A DNA stretch of 64,000 nt, taken from NCBI GenBank assembly GCA_024233935.1, contig JACKOY010000003.1, forward strand, positions 248,001 through 312,000, given 5' to 3'. This DNA is from Spirochaetales bacterium. Lineage in GTDB: Bacteria; Spirochaetota; Leptospiria; Leptospirales; Leptonemataceae. Below, one piece after another: positions 52,801 to 62,819 of the stretch (its first letter is position 1; each line of letters starts with the position of its first letter). The translations under genes and the position numbers were made by a program. The notes beneath the pieces are model-generated. The model saw nothing but the letters and a program-made list of their open reading frames with translations. It had not been told where the DNA came from and ran no database searches.

Positions 52801-52928
52801 TGTCGGAATTGTTCAGCCCGGGCCCGTAGCCCGACCGCCGCGGCCGCCAGGCCGTCGCTGCTCTCAAGCGCGGGGGCCGGCGATGCCGGTTCATCGCGAA
52901 CCGCGTTGGCTCTGTCAAGAAGTCCCAT
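49815..52928 (-). CDS. Repeat-rich GAF-domain protein with degenerate GGDEF domain
   Basis: 1037 residues. The first half is disordered, Ala/Glu/Pro-rich, and has three 59-residue tandem repeats (period 177 bp, starting at bases 51667, 51844 and 52021), each with PLDDSDFESVLSAPPDLEEE and GLLARAQKAQ. A related short motif GLL-x-RA occurs again near the start (GLLDRANAV, GLLARAQAV, GLLERAARA). The second half has one or two GAF domains and a GGDEF-like end in which the catalytic GGDEF reads GQGRF (VGQGRFALILPGRG), so no cyclase activity is expected. Signalling scaffold is the best guess. Confidence 0.8.
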   Translation of the reverse strand: MGLLDRANAVRDEPASPAPALESSDGLAAAAVGLRARAEQFRQHARPGGNGGAAGGVRIRGLLARAQAVHNEAVEEAPGASAAVVDEPVAEEVEPVFAGSGSDVFDDDFLESLMPAEPLAGPAQDDVLREALATDEHRAPFAPQPHGPPIPEKAPPKPEAGGLLERAARAREEIPPPVQEVRREVPRAPARPAPRRAPATPPPARPAPTPTPVADIPPLAPREIDAGTREEQEAAVPSDAETKALRRQEETVDRADEVSEVAPLDDSDFESALSAPPDLEEEAGTAPEEAPSGLLARAQKAQAVGDEAEEPAALSEESYAAPLDDSDFESVLSAPPDLEEEAGTAPEEAPSGLLARAQKAQAAGDEAEEPAALAEESYATPLDDSDFESVLSAPPDLEEEPGTAPEEAPSGLLARAQKAQAGDDSTTDDEEWSTPDVETLDFDDFARKVLSDEEQGAPSADDDDSAAWADVPELAFEASSPESDPAFQAPAEEDQSGDVFDEWERDAERIAETEARQLEESGTPAPAPRDEFLFDTDSDFTTIPAEVQIASQKKIDHYLSLFDITKEISNVSEFDELWDSLLYAIMAQMGAETICLFSTEQKKVAGAIFHPVAHSGFELPEGWALKPGDEIYEHMLRETGVTYAEEFRRMTTPLSAQEQEILEVSKAHLVFPLKNMNRMYGIAILGPALSETDYSMDDLEFLQLLGEMAAVGVDRVVSRAEFERDTSDLKRRTRVHAGLFSLMRRTSRLKNLDELYDVLAQHLRDDFGVESYSLVLLSPRDQRYRIFAGNQISPDSIERFNLAVNSNLIATVSNLIRVYDLADFRENEEIARAYTNDDLALMQHYWIVPLINMNWLVGFITIHRTTQPWTEFQRELAVSMAEMISAVFANCIILGERETLFRDPFSPLEERLAKEIKDAGEFNAPVALVDLRVRNIRRLVDVNAPESIADFLASLNRSIASFLFEADFMARVGQGRFALILPGRGRDEAEIFVKKLRAEFRRLRLLPGSPVDVQYSHNIMVAPEESDDAGRMLSLLD
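51667..52150 (-). repeat. 177-bp coding tandem repeats, about 2.7 copies
   Basis: Units start at 51667, 51844 and 52021; the last is cut short near 52150. Copies differ at only a few bases, clearly less than expected for old protein repeats, so they arose recently or are homogenised by recombination. The length is a multiple of three, keeping the reading frame. Copy number probably varies between strains. Confidence 0.92.
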
Positions 52929-53007
52929 GCTCTATTACAACCCGATCAAAGAAGGCCGGCCTCCGCTCCCGACTCCGGACAACGGTTCTTCCGGGATTCG
53001 CGGGCTC

Positions 53008-54687
53008 TTAGAGGCCGAGGTCACTCATGATCTTCTTGTAAAGATCGAAGTATTCGGACCGGCTGAACTCGCGGATTGTGGTGTCGGGCAACTGATCAAA
53101 TAGACGATCCAGATATCCGATCATCTTGCGCAGTTCTTCTTTATCGAGACCTTCCTCGTCCGCGACGCGGTCTGCCAGCTCCTCGTGGGCCGGCGCAACG
53201 GCCGTGGCGGTGCTGGGCGCGGCTTCCGCGGCCGCTGCGGCTGGAGCCGCTTCTTCATACTCGTCGAGGTTGATCAGCCCTTCTTCCGGTTCCAGCTCGG
53301 GGATGGAGACCGGCTCGTCGGGCATCTCCAGGGAACTCTGGTAACCGCTGTCATCCTCTTCCGCATCCTCCAGAATCGAATCGATTTCGCTTCCCGACAG
53401 CGCCACCGGGCCTTCGTCGGGTTCGAGATCCAGGTCGGTTCCAGCGCCTTCAAAACCGGATTCGTCGATTTCCAGAAGTTCCGGCTCGTCCTCGCTCGGT
53501 TCGGACGGCTCGTCCATTTCAAAGTCGTCGACGAACGTAAGATCGTCGGGAGTCGCCGACTCCACCATTTCGACTTCTTCCTCGTCAACTTCAGAGACGA
53601 TGTTTCCCAGCTCTTCGGGTGTAAGCGCGATCGGCTCGTCATCGTCTCCGTCGAGGGAAGCCAGAGGCGGCGCATCCGGTATGTCTTCTCCGGCGTCCTC
53701 GAGCTGTTCGGTATCCAGAAGGACCTGACTTAGTTCTTCGTCGGTAAGTGTGATGTCCTCTTCATCTTCTGCGTCGGGCGCGCCATCAATCACCGGCAAT
53801 TCGCCGCCGTCGAAGTCGCTCTCAATCGATTCGGCATCTTCGAGATCCGGCGCTTCCTCAAGCTCAAGGTCCGGAAGGGCATCGTCAAAATCGTCCGAGG
53901 ACTCCGAATCGTCCGGTTCGACGTCGTCCATGATGTTTTCGAGTTCGTCAGGAGAAAGTGCAATTGGTTCGTTGTCGTCGTCGCCGAACAGATCTGCGGG
54001 AACGCCGGAAGGACTATCCTCCCCGTCTTCTTCTGCGGGCGCACCTGAATCCTGGTCATCGCCCTCCCCGGCAAAGTCATCGAAGCCAAGCTCTTCCACT
54101 TCCTGATCCGGTGGCGGCGCAATCGGTTCGAGGTCCACGTCGGGAATCGAGCTTCCGCTATCGGTAAGCTCGGTGTCGTCAATCGCCTCGCCGGGACTGT
54201 CGAGTCCCTGTTCATCGGAGAGGTCTTCGAAAAAGCCTTCGTCGCTGCCGCCGATGATGCTCTCGAGCTCGTCCTCGGAAAGGCTGACGCTCTCGTCCTC
54301 GTCGGAGGAACCAAAGGCGTCGGGCTCCAATCCAGATGAACCTTCCGATTCATCGCCCTCATCGGTATCTATGGCCGGCTGCGCCCAGGATTCGGGTTCG
54401 TCGGTGCCGAGGGCCTCGGTGGCACTCTCAAGATCGATTTCTTCTCCGAAGTCCGCTGCTTCGTCGCCGGTGTCCGACTCGCTTCCCAAATCGGCAGCCA
54501 GATCGCCCTCCATCTCGAAGTCGAGTTCATTGGAAGTGTCACCATCCCCGAACTCGTCTAGAGCGGGCAATTCGGGAAGATCATCGCCCCCGAAGGAATC
54601 GTCAAAGTCGATGGCCTCAAAGTCGGGACCCTCGCCTTCGAGCGGCATCTCGTCGAGGTTGTCGTCCTGGTCCTTGATTTCGTCCAT
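53008..54687 (-). CDS. Highly acidic repeat protein with five LS-x-x-EL motifs
   Basis: 559 residues from ATG 54687 (a GTG at 54717 is less likely). More than a third of residues are Asp or Glu. A short motif recurs five times at irregular distance: VSLSEDELESIIGG, IALSPDELENIMDD, ITLTDEELSQVLLD, IALTPEELGNIVSE and VALSGSEIDSILED. Only the last 60 residues look folded (DKEELRKMIGYLDRLFDQLPDTTIREFSRSEYFDLYKKIMSDLGL), a segment found in spirochaete proteins of similar build. The motif may be a docking helix for a partner. It is followed by the repeat GAF protein on the same strand. Confidence 0.78.
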   Translation of the reverse strand: MDEIKDQDDNLDEMPLEGEGPDFEAIDFDDSFGGDDLPELPALDEFGDGDTSNELDFEMEGDLAADLGSESDTGDEAADFGEEIDLESATEALGTDEPESWAQPAIDTDEGDESEGSSGLEPDAFGSSDEDESVSLSEDELESIIGGSDEGFFEDLSDEQGLDSPGEAIDDTELTDSGSSIPDVDLEPIAPPPDQEVEELGFDDFAGEGDDQDSGAPAEEDGEDSPSGVPADLFGDDDNEPIALSPDELENIMDDVEPDDSESSDDFDDALPDLELEEAPDLEDAESIESDFDGGELPVIDGAPDAEDEEDITLTDEELSQVLLDTEQLEDAGEDIPDAPPLASLDGDDDEPIALTPEELGNIVSEVDEEEVEMVESATPDDLTFVDDFEMDEPSEPSEDEPELLEIDESGFEGAGTDLDLEPDEGPVALSGSEIDSILEDAEEDDSGYQSSLEMPDEPVSIPELEPEEGLINLDEYEEAAPAAAAAEAAPSTATAVAPAHEELADRVADEEGLDKEELRKMIGYLDRLFDQLPDTTIREFSRSEYFDLYKKIMSDLGL

Positions 54688-54840
54688 AAATGCGCAGGCG
54701 CAGCCACAACCGGCCACGGGCCCGCGAAGGGGCCAGTATCAGTTTACAAGACTATCATCGGCCGCCGCTACCCCGAAATCCAAACGGAGCAGGGTCAGAA
54801 GGCCTAAAAAACGGGAAAAAAGCGGCCGGCAGGGATGAGG

Positions 54841-56680
<1,840 letters not shown>

Positions 56681-56704
56681 CTAGAAGATAGATCTTGTCG
56701 TGCG

Positions 56705-57577
56705 TTACAAAGCGTCTGCGCCTGCAACGATCTCACTGAGTTCCTGGGTGATGCTGGCCTGGCGTGCGCGGTTGTAGGTGCGCACCAGCAGTTTCAACAT
56801 GTCTCCAGCCGCGTCGGTGGCGTTTTTCATAGCGATGCGCCGGTAAATCTGTTCTGAGGCCGTCGCCTCAAGGAGCGCCCCGAATACGGCCGTCTTTACG
56901 GCCAGGGGCAACATTTGTCTGGCAATGCTTTCCGGCTCCGGATTGTAGATAACGGGACCTTTCGGGCCCTGCTCGTCTGCGCCCGCTTTCTGGCCGAGCC
57001 CCAGGGGCAACAACTGGCGGATTCCTGGTCGCTGGCTGCCGCTGGAGTAATAAATTGTCGATATAATCTCGATCTGATCGAAACGGCGATCCGTAAAAGC
57101 CTGCATAAAGCCCAGCGCAATGTCTTCAGCCTGTTCAAACGTGAAAGCATCGTCGATGTCGGTGTAGGCCTTTTCGACGGGCTCCTTTACGAACCGGAAA
57201 AAAGAAACTCCCTTCTTTCCGACCATATAAACAGTAACTTTTCCGCCACCCTGCCTGATCTCGGCCATGCGGGCCCGGGCCGCCTTGAGCACGTTCGTAT
57301 TGTAACCACCGCAAAGCCCTCGATTGGCCGTTATGACCAGCAGGGCAAACTTGCGGGGATGTTCTTCTTTGCGCAGGTACGGAGACTCAATGCTGTCCGC
57401 AAGCCCGGCCAGGGAATTCATCATGGACTGAAGCTTTTGAGCGTATGGCTGGGACGCATGCACCCGATCCACCAGCTTCTTGGATTTGGCCGTCGATACC
57501 ATCTCCATAGTGCGGGTGATTTTGCGCGTGTTGCGTACGGACTGAATCCGTTTTTTTATGATCTTTGCGCCGGCCAC
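56705..57577 (-). CDS. atpG: ATP synthase gamma subunit
   Basis: 290 residues. The N-terminal coiled-coil helix IKKRIQSVRNTRKITRTMEMVSTAKSKK and the C-terminal helix ATDAAGDMLKLLVRTYNRARQASITQELSEIVAGADAL are the two parts of the rotating shaft. The middle VITANRGLCGGYN is the nucleotide-fold landmark. Central stalk of F1, 33 bases upstream of atpD and 29 bases downstream of atpA. Confidence 0.97.
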   Translation of the reverse strand: MAGAKIIKKRIQSVRNTRKITRTMEMVSTAKSKKLVDRVHASQPYAQKLQSMMNSLAGLADSIESPYLRKEEHPRKFALLVITANRGLCGGYNTNVLKAARARMAEIRQGGGKVTVYMVGKKGVSFFRFVKEPVEKAYTDIDDAFTFEQAEDIALGFMQAFTDRRFDQIEIISTIYYSSGSQRPGIRQLLPLGLGQKAGADEQGPKGPVIYNPEPESIARQMLPLAVKTAVFGALLEATASEQIYRRIAMKNATDAAGDMLKLLVRTYNRARQASITQELSEIVAGADAL

Positions 57578-57606
57578 TGGTCTTTCGCTCTATTGGTGTT
57601 CCGGGC

Positions 57607-59142
57607 TCAGGCCTGGCTCCGCACATCGGCGGCGCGCCCTTCCATAAAGGAGCTCGCAAAGTCTTTGATGGTTTTCTCCAGCGCCTGCTCGTTTTCGATC
57701 TTGCTGCTCTTGCGGATGCCCTCGAGCAATTCTGAATGGGCCTGCCGGACGTGTTTCAGAAGGGCCAGCTCAAATTCCCGAACACGGTCTATCGGGATCT
57801 TGTCCATGAGACCGCGCGTGACGGCAAAGATACTCAGAACCTGATCTTCCACTTCCCAGGGATTGGACTCGTCCTGCTTGAGCACTTCGAGGACCCGGTA
57901 ACCACGGTCGAGCTGTGCCTGGGTCGTCGCGTCCAGCTCCGTGCCGAGCTGGGCGAAGGCTTCCAGTTCCCGGAACTGAGCGAGGTCCAGCTTCATTTTG
58001 CCGGCGACGGACTTCATGGCTTTGATCTGGGCCGCACCACCCACCCGGCTAACCGAAATGCCCACGTCCACAGCGGGACGTTGACCGGAAGCAAAGAGGT
58101 TCGGCTGCAGATAAATCTGTCCGTCGGTAATGGAAATCACATTTGTGGGGATGTAAGCACTGACCTCGCCTTCCTGGGTCTCAATGATCGGGAGCGCGGT
58201 AAGGCTACCGGCGCCATACTTGTCGCTCATCTTGACCGCACGCTCCAGAAGGCGGCTGTGCAGATAGAACACGTCACCCGGATAGGCTTCGCGCCCCGGG
58301 GGCCGACGCAAGAGGAGCGACATCTGCCGGTAAGCGTTGGCGTGTTTACTCAGGTCATCGTAGACAACCAGGGTCGCTTTTCCGTGCTCGTACATGAAGT
58401 ACTCTGCAATCGTGCAGCCGGTGTAGGGCGCCAGATATTGCATGGGCGCCGGGTCACTGGCCGATGCCAGAACAATCGTGGTGTAGTCCGTGCAGCCCAG
58501 TTTTTCCAATCGCTCGTAGACCGTGGCGACGTTGGAAGACTTCTGACCGACCGCCACGTAGACACACATGACGTCTTTGCCTTTCTGGTTGATGATGGTA
58601 TCGATGGCGATTGCGCTTTTGCCGGTTCCGCGGTCCCCAATAATCAGCTCTCGTTGCCCCCGACCGACCGGAATCATCGCGTCGATAGCTTTGATTCCGG
58701 TTTGCATGGGTTCGTGGACCGGCTGGCGACGGGCAATGCCCGGAGCGATAATTTCCATGGGGCGCGTGGCCGTCGTTGCGATCGGGCCTTTGCCGTCCAG
58801 GGGTCGCCCCATAGCGTCCACGATGCGTCCGAGCATCGCTTCGCCTACCGGGACCGCGAGTACTTTGCCCAGACGGCGCACCTGATTGCCTTCGCGCAAC
58901 TGCGTGTAGGGCCCGAGCACGACCACGCCCACGGAGTTTTCTTCGAGGTTGAAGGCGAGCCCGAGGGTCCCGTCTTCGAATTCGACCATCTCGTTGTACA
59001 TGACCTTTTCCAGGCCGTATACCCGTGCGATGCCGTCACCAACGGTCAGGACTTCGCCCACTTCCGCGGTATCGAGCTTCTTGTCGAAACTCGCGATTTC
59101 CTTTTTGAGTACGCTGGCGATTTCGTCGGTCTTAATTTTCAT
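57607..59142 (-). CDS. atpA: ATP synthase alpha subunit
   Basis: 511 residues. Walker [14 protein letters not shown], the alpha-specific arginine region [22 protein letters not shown], and [13 protein letters not shown] are canonical. Non-catalytic nucleotide-binding subunit of F1. A ribosome site AGGAAAGG lies before the ATG, which overlaps the end of atpH by 11 bases. A long antisense reading frame covers the gene but is only a consequence of its high GC content. Confidence 0.98.
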   Translation of the reverse strand: MKIKTDEIASVLKKEIASFDKKLDTAEVGEVLTVGDGIARVYGLEKVMYNEMVEFEDGTLGLAFNLEENSVGVVVLGPYTQLREGNQVRRLGKVLAVPVGEAMLGRIVDAMGRPLDGKGPIATTATRPMEIIAPGIARRQPVHEPMQTGIKAIDAMIPVGRGQRELIIGDRGTGKSAIAIDTIINQKGKDVMCVYVAVGQKSSNVATVYERLEKLGCTDYTTIVLASASDPAPMQYLAPYTGCTIAEYFMYEHGKATLVVYDDLSKHANAYRQMSLLLRRPPGREAYPGDVFYLHSRLLERAVKMSDKYGAGSLTALPIIETQEGEVSAYIPTNVISITDGQIYLQPNLFASGQRPAVDVGISVSRVGGAAQIKAMKSVAGKMKLDLAQFRELEAFAQLGTELDATTQAQLDRGYRVLEVLKQDESNPWEVEDQVLSIFAVTRGLMDKIPIDRVREFELALLKHVRQAHSELLEGIRKSSKIENEQALEKTIKDFASSFMEGRAADVRSQA

Positions 59143-59698
59143 AGTATGCCTTTCCTACGATCTTCCGTTCCAGGATGGCCTGTCGGATTCGTTTCAAACG
59201 ATTTGAAATACTGCTATCGAATAGGAGGTCGCCCGAACGCACGACGACGCCACCGATCAAGTCGGCGCGCACTTTCTCTTTCAATACGATATCTTTTTGC
59301 AAACGCGAACCAATTGCCTTCTTCAGGGCTTCCTTCTGCTCCGCGCTCAGGGCGGAAGCGGACTCAATGCCGACATGCTGGCGTCCGAGTTCACGATCGG
59401 CGATTTCGATATAGGCTTCCACAATGCCCGGGAGATGATCGAAACGCCTCTTGCGCGCCAGAGTCCCGAGCAAGTTGAAGACCAACTCGCTGGCATCGGC
59501 CTTGATGGTCTTACTCAAGAGTGCGATCTTGGCTTCGGAGTCCACCACCGGGGACCGAAAATAGCGCCAGACGTTGTCATCGGCCGTGAGCGCCACAAGA
59601 ACCGCCTCCAGCTCCTCGCCGATGGCATCAAGTTGCTTGCCGGCCAGACTCGCGACGGCTTCGGCATAAACCGAAGCAATTTTGGTATCGAGCTGCAT
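59132..59698 (-). CDS. atpH: ATP synthase delta subunit
   Basis: 188 residues. N-terminal six-helix domain ([29 protein letters not shown]) and C-terminal part with the usual [34 protein letters not shown] motif. Connects the F1 head to the b-subunit stator. Overlaps atpF by one base and atpA by 11. Order F-H-A-G-D-C is the common bacterial one. Confidence 0.96.
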   Translation of the reverse strand: MQLDTKIASVYAEAVASLAGKQLDAIGEELEAVLVALTADDNVWRYFRSPVVDSEAKIALLSKTIKADASELVFNLLGTLARKRRFDHLPGIVEAYIEIADRELGRQHVGIESASALSAEQKEALKKAIGSRLQKDIVLKEKVRADLIGGVVVRSGDLLFDSSISNRLKRIRQAILERKIVGKAYYEN

Positions 59699-60228
59699 CA
59701 GCGCGCGCCGATCTCCTGAATCGTTTCTCGCACGAGCTTCTCATGGTCCTGGGTCTGGAGGGTCCGTTCCAGTATGCGCCCGGCCACTTCGATAGAAAGT
59801 TCCGCGACCTGTTTGTGAATCTCTTCCAGAGCCGAGTCGCGGGCCAGCTCCACTTCGCGCAGTGCCCTGGTCTTGAGCCCTTCGGCCTCCTGGCGGGCCT
59901 TCTCCAGGATCTCATTCTTCAGCTTCTCGGCATCGTCGCGGCCTTCGGCAATGATCTGCTGACCTTCCTCTTTGAGGCCATTGAGCTTGGACATATACTC
60001 CTGCAGACGCTCCTCGGCGTCGGCCCGGAGCTTTTCCGCGCGATCGATCTCTGCGTGAATGTGCCCTGCGCGCTCGTCCAGGGCTTTCAGGATGGGGCCC
60101 CAGGCGAATTTCCACAAAAGGAAAAGCACAATCGTAAACGTGATAAAGGTCCAGATAACCAGACCCGGATCTACGTCCAGCAGAGCCAGTTTACCTTCTT
60201 CGGCCAGATACTCAAGTAGCACGCGCAT
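59698..60228 (-). CDS. atpF: ATP synthase b subunit
   Basis: 176 residues from ATG 60228. One N-terminal membrane helix ([19 protein letters not shown]) and a long charged coiled coil form the outer stalk. The ribosome site GGAGG ends only one base before this ATG, which is too close. A GTG two codons further in (60222) is seven bases from it, so the true start may be 60222. The gene is 46 bases after atpE. Confidence 0.95.
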   Translation of the reverse strand: MRVLLEYLAEEGKLALLDVDPGLVIWTFITFTIVLFLLWKFAWGPILKALDERAGHIHAEIDRAEKLRADAEERLQEYMSKLNGLKEEGQQIIAEGRDDAEKLKNEILEKARQEAEGLKTRALREVELARDSALEEIHKQVAELSIEVAGRILERTLQTQDHEKLVRETIQEIGAR

Positions 60229-60274
60229 TCCTCCGGTCAGGCGGGTCCGATCGAAACCGGACCGCTACCTGGAT

Positions 60275-60565
60275 TTACTGTCCCGCCTCTACCGGCGGAG
60301 CAGCAGAGTGCGAGGCTGCAAACTTCTCGATCAGCTCGGGGCTGATAACGAGTCCGGACAGAAGCACGATGACGAGCGCAAACAGAGTCGCGCCTTCCAC
60401 CAGCGCCGCCGCGATAATCATGGCCGTCTGAATTTTGCCGGCTGCTTCTGGTTGCCGACTCATTCCCTCGACCGCCTGACCGCCGATGCGCCCGATTCCA
60501 ATACCAGCACCAATAATCACGAGGCCGGCGCCAAGACCCACACCAACAAAGGCTAAAGCAATCAT
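60275..60565 (-). CDS. atpE: ATP synthase c subunit (proton type)
   Basis: 96 residues, two membrane helices with the polar loop RQPEA. The ion-binding helix reads AALVEGATLFALVI. The carboxylate is present, but the Ser/Thr after the Glu that marks Na+-dependent rotors is Gly-Ala here, and the Gln of the first helix is replaced by Arg (GIGIGRIGG). So the rotor should use protons. The ribosome site GGAGGGATT directly before the ATG is strong, as expected for the most abundant subunit. The C-terminal tail (SHSAAPPVEAGQ) is longer than usual. Confidence 0.96.
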   Translation of the reverse strand: MIALAFVGVGLGAGLVIIGAGIGIGRIGGQAVEGMSRQPEAAGKIQTAMIIAAALVEGATLFALVIVLLSGLVISPELIEKFAASHSAAPPVEAGQ

Positions 60566-60636
60566 AATCCCTCCACCAAAATCTAACGAATGAAATTCAT
60601 CTGAAAATCAACCAAGCATAAGACCGCAATATCAAC

Positions 60637-61743
60637 TCAATGCCGATGCATCACTGAACCGACGAACAGGGCCGTGAGCATCGCAAAAATGAAGGCCTGT
60701 AGAAAGCCAACCATTATTTCAAGGAAATAAATCGCTATGGCGCCACCGACGCTCGCCAGAGTGATGCCGGCCCCACCAAAGATGCCAATGGGACCGCCAA
60801 ACCACATGGACTTTACCTGAAAGACAAAACCGAGCAACGCCAGGATGATCACGTGACCACCGGTCATGTTTGCCAGAAGACGAATGGTCAGTGCAAAACC
60901 TTTCGCAATCGGACTTACCAAAAACTCAAGCACCCACATGAGCGGGAACAGAGCGATCGGAACGCCGCCCGGAACCGAGGTCCATAAGAACTGAAAACCC
61001 TGGTAACGAAAACCCGTAATCCAGATCATCAGAACCGTGATAAGGGAAAGCGTGACCGTGACGGATATATCTCCCGTGGCAGTGATCGCAGGCCAGATCG
61101 CAAGCAGAGCCGGCTCGGTTGCACCGGTCACATGTTCATGATGATGTCCCGTGATGGCCGACTCGATCTTGACGGCCGCCTCTCCGATGGGAGGCAAGAG
61201 ACCGCCCAGATTGCAGAACAAAATAAAAAAGAAAAGCGTCAGGATGTACGGCTGAAAACCCCGGGAATGGCCTTCCATGCTGGGCTCTATCACCTCGGCC
61301 CGCATCCACTGCACCAGTGCTTCGATGGCGTTTGCAAACTTGCTGTTGATGCGACGTGGATTTCCGGCAATTCTACGGGCGGCGTAAAAGAGCAGAAGGA
61401 ACAGAACGCCCCCCATAATGAACATCGCCATGACCCGACGCGTGATATGCATGGGCACTCCACCATGCCAGCGATACAAACCCTGTTCGTCGCGAAATGT
61501 GTAAGACTTTACGAAGCGGGTATGCGCCTCAAACTCCGGGGAGCCCGGGCGGACTTTTTGGCCGCCCAGGTGCAGTTCGAAGATGACCGAGTCCATGAGG
61601 TGGTGAACCAGAATCGGATTGAACTCGAAAGACTCGCCATGCCCCTGCGCTTCGGGCTCTGCGGCGAGAGGCGAAATCGCAAGAACAAGTACGATGACGC
61701 CAAACAGGACGCGAAGGGGAACGAAACTCTTACGACTGTACAT
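60637..61743 (-). CDS. atpB: ATP synthase a subunit with N-terminal extension
   Basis: 368 residues from ATG 61743, two bases after the stop of the preceding gene; the frame is open further, but that part is Pro/Gly-rich and unlikely coding. It begins with a signal-peptide-like segment (LRVLFGVIVLVLAISPLAA) and a periplasmic stretch of about 85 residues before the first core helix. The essential Arg is in FALTIRLLANMTGGH, and the end ALFVGSVMHRH is typical. Such exported N-terminal extensions are known in a-subunits of Bacteroidetes and some spirochaetes. Stator half-channels for protons. Confidence 0.94.
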   Translation of the reverse strand: MYSRKSFVPLRVLFGVIVLVLAISPLAAEPEAQGHGESFEFNPILVHHLMDSVIFELHLGGQKVRPGSPEFEAHTRFVKSYTFRDEQGLYRWHGGVPMHITRRVMAMFIMGGVLFLLLFYAARRIAGNPRRINSKFANAIEALVQWMRAEVIEPSMEGHSRGFQPYILTLFFFILFCNLGGLLPPIGEAAVKIESAITGHHHEHVTGATEPALLAIWPAITATGDISVTVTLSLITVLMIWITGFRYQGFQFLWTSVPGGVPIALFPLMWVLEFLVSPIAKGFALTIRLLANMTGGHVIILALLGFVFQVKSMWFGGPIGIFGGAGITLASVGGAIAIYFLEIMVGFLQAFIFAMLTALFVGSVMHRH

Positions 61744-61745
61744 AC

Positions 61746-62153
61746 TCAGGGGCGGCCAAAATCGGACCCCAGGACGATGCTTGCAACCTGAAAACATAAA
61801 AAACTGCCCACGCTTACCAGGTAAAGAAACAGGTACGCGGAGGGCTCCGGCGGGCGCGCTATCAAAACATAAAGGCCCAATACGAGTAGAGCCAGGACCC
61901 GAAGTACGTTGGACCCCAGGCCGATCAGGGCCGCCCGGGGGTGATCTCCCTTCCGGGAACAGTAGAGCCAGATATAATAGAAAGGATGGCAAACCATAAA
62001 CGAAGCGCCGTGAACCAGAATCCGGCTACGGTCCGAAAACTGTGGGTCGACCACCAGGAACCCTGCAAACACCGCCACCGGTATTGCCAGCAACGGCAAC
62101 CAGACCAGGACCCCGCCACGACCTTCAAGACCCACCGCGCGTCCTGCGGTCAT
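61746..62153 (-). CDS. AtpI-like membrane protein of the atp operon
   Basis: 135 residues from the ATG at 62153. Four hydrophobic helices (VLVWLPLLAIPVAVFAGFLV, ILVHGASFMVCHPFYYIWLY, LGSNVLRVLALLVLGLYVLI, YLFLYLVSVGSFLCFQVASI) match the size and topology of AtpI. Sequence similarity is low, so the name rests on position: between an AtpZ-like gene and atpB. AtpI proteins help insert or assemble the c ring. Its start overlaps the upstream gene by 29 bases. Confidence 0.72.
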   Translation of the reverse strand: MTAGRAVGLEGRGGVLVWLPLLAIPVAVFAGFLVVDPQFSDRSRILVHGASFMVCHPFYYIWLYCSRKGDHPRAALIGLGSNVLRVLALLVLGLYVLIARPPEPSAYLFLYLVSVGSFLCFQVASIVLGSDFGRP

Positions 62154-62493
62154 GGGAACGTCGGACCTCCTCGTCAATGCGATCGCCCACGTCTCGCAAG
62201 CCCCGCTCGATCCGATCCATCTGCGCGCTGGCAGACTCAGGTTCGGTCCGCGGCTGGCTCTTTTCGTCGTCGGCCGCCATCTGCATGACCAGAACGCGCC
62301 GATACAGATGATAAAAACTGCCCGCCAGCCCCAAGAAGAGCCCCACAAACAACCAGACCTTCGGCCGCTCAAAGAAATACCGGTCCAGAAAGTAGCCGCC
62401 GAGCGTAAAGAACAGGAAAATGCCCACGAACTCGAAGCCCAGGCCCGCGTAGCCCAGCGCGACGCTGCGGTCTCTCTTGTCCTGAATGCTCAT
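62125..62493 (-). CDS. atpZ: AtpZ-like (AtpI/UncI-related) protein heading the atp operon
   Basis: 122 residues from ATG 62493. Two membrane helices with the AtpZ pattern GLGFEFVGIFLFFTLGGYFLD and VWLFVGLFLGLAGSFYHLYRRV, followed by a long charged C-terminal tail (PESASAQMDRIERGLRDVGDRIDEEVRRSHD). AtpZ/AtpI proteins are proposed to move Mg2+/Ca2+ or aid rotor assembly. First gene of the atp operon; the promoter must lie in the 50 bases between it and the divergent small gene. Confidence 0.85.
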   Translation of the reverse strand: MSIQDKRDRSVALGYAGLGFEFVGIFLFFTLGGYFLDRYFFERPKVWLFVGLFLGLAGSFYHLYRRVLVMQMAADDEKSQPRTEPESASAQMDRIERGLRDVGDRIDEEVRRSHDRRTRGGS

Positions 62494-62543
62494 ACAAAAA
62501 CCATCCGGCGGCGCCGGCCCTGTGTCGATCTTAATACTGGCGC

Positions 62544-62756
62544 ATGTACACCATCGAACTAATCCGGGTGGCCGACGGATACTGGGCGGCGCACTGCGAG
62601 GACGAAGGCCGGGGCTCCCTGGCCCGCTCGCGGGTTGCTGCAATCGAATCCATCAGCGAAGCTCTGGCCGAAAAAGGGGCTCCCGAACACCCGGCCTTTG
62701 ACAGAGCCGGGAACAAGATCTACCCCCTGCCCGAACCAGGATACTATTCGTTTTAA
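62544..62756 (+). CDS. Small HicB-like protein
   Basis: 70 residues. The opening MYTIELIRVADGYWAAHCED...GSLARSRVAAIESISEALAEKG resembles the degraded RNase H-like fold of HicB antitoxins and related stand-alone proteins (tyrosine near the start, DGYWAA, then a helix of the AIESISEAL type). No HicA toxin gene is next to it and there is no DNA-binding C-terminal domain. Start lacks a good ribosome site. A solitary HicB-like protein is the most cautious reading; an overlooked HicA elsewhere is possible. Confidence 0.6.
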   Translation: MYTIELIRVADGYWAAHCEDEGRGSLARSRVAAIESISEALAEKGAPEHPAFDRAGNKIYPLPEPGYYSF

Positions 62757-62819
62757 CCGGCCGCGATTTACAACGGCCTCGGGATAGAACGGGACGTGCC
62801 TTTCCGCCCGAGCTCGAAG

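Noticed and set aside
51347..53011. Open frame of 554 codons on the plus strand, rich in Arg and Pro
   Set aside because: Low-complexity antisense reading of the repeat-rich GAF-protein gene; the composition follows from Glu/Ala/Pro codons on the other strand.
54788..54840. Rho-independent terminator after atpC
   Set aside because: Two U-runs are present downstream, but the GC-rich part before them is a loop-less palindrome, so the stem is doubtful.
57736..59478. Open frame of 580 codons on the plus strand opposite atpA and atpH
   Set aside because: It mirrors the codon structure of atpA and atpH in a GC-rich genome, has no domain, and the minus strand encodes unmistakable ATP synthase subunits.
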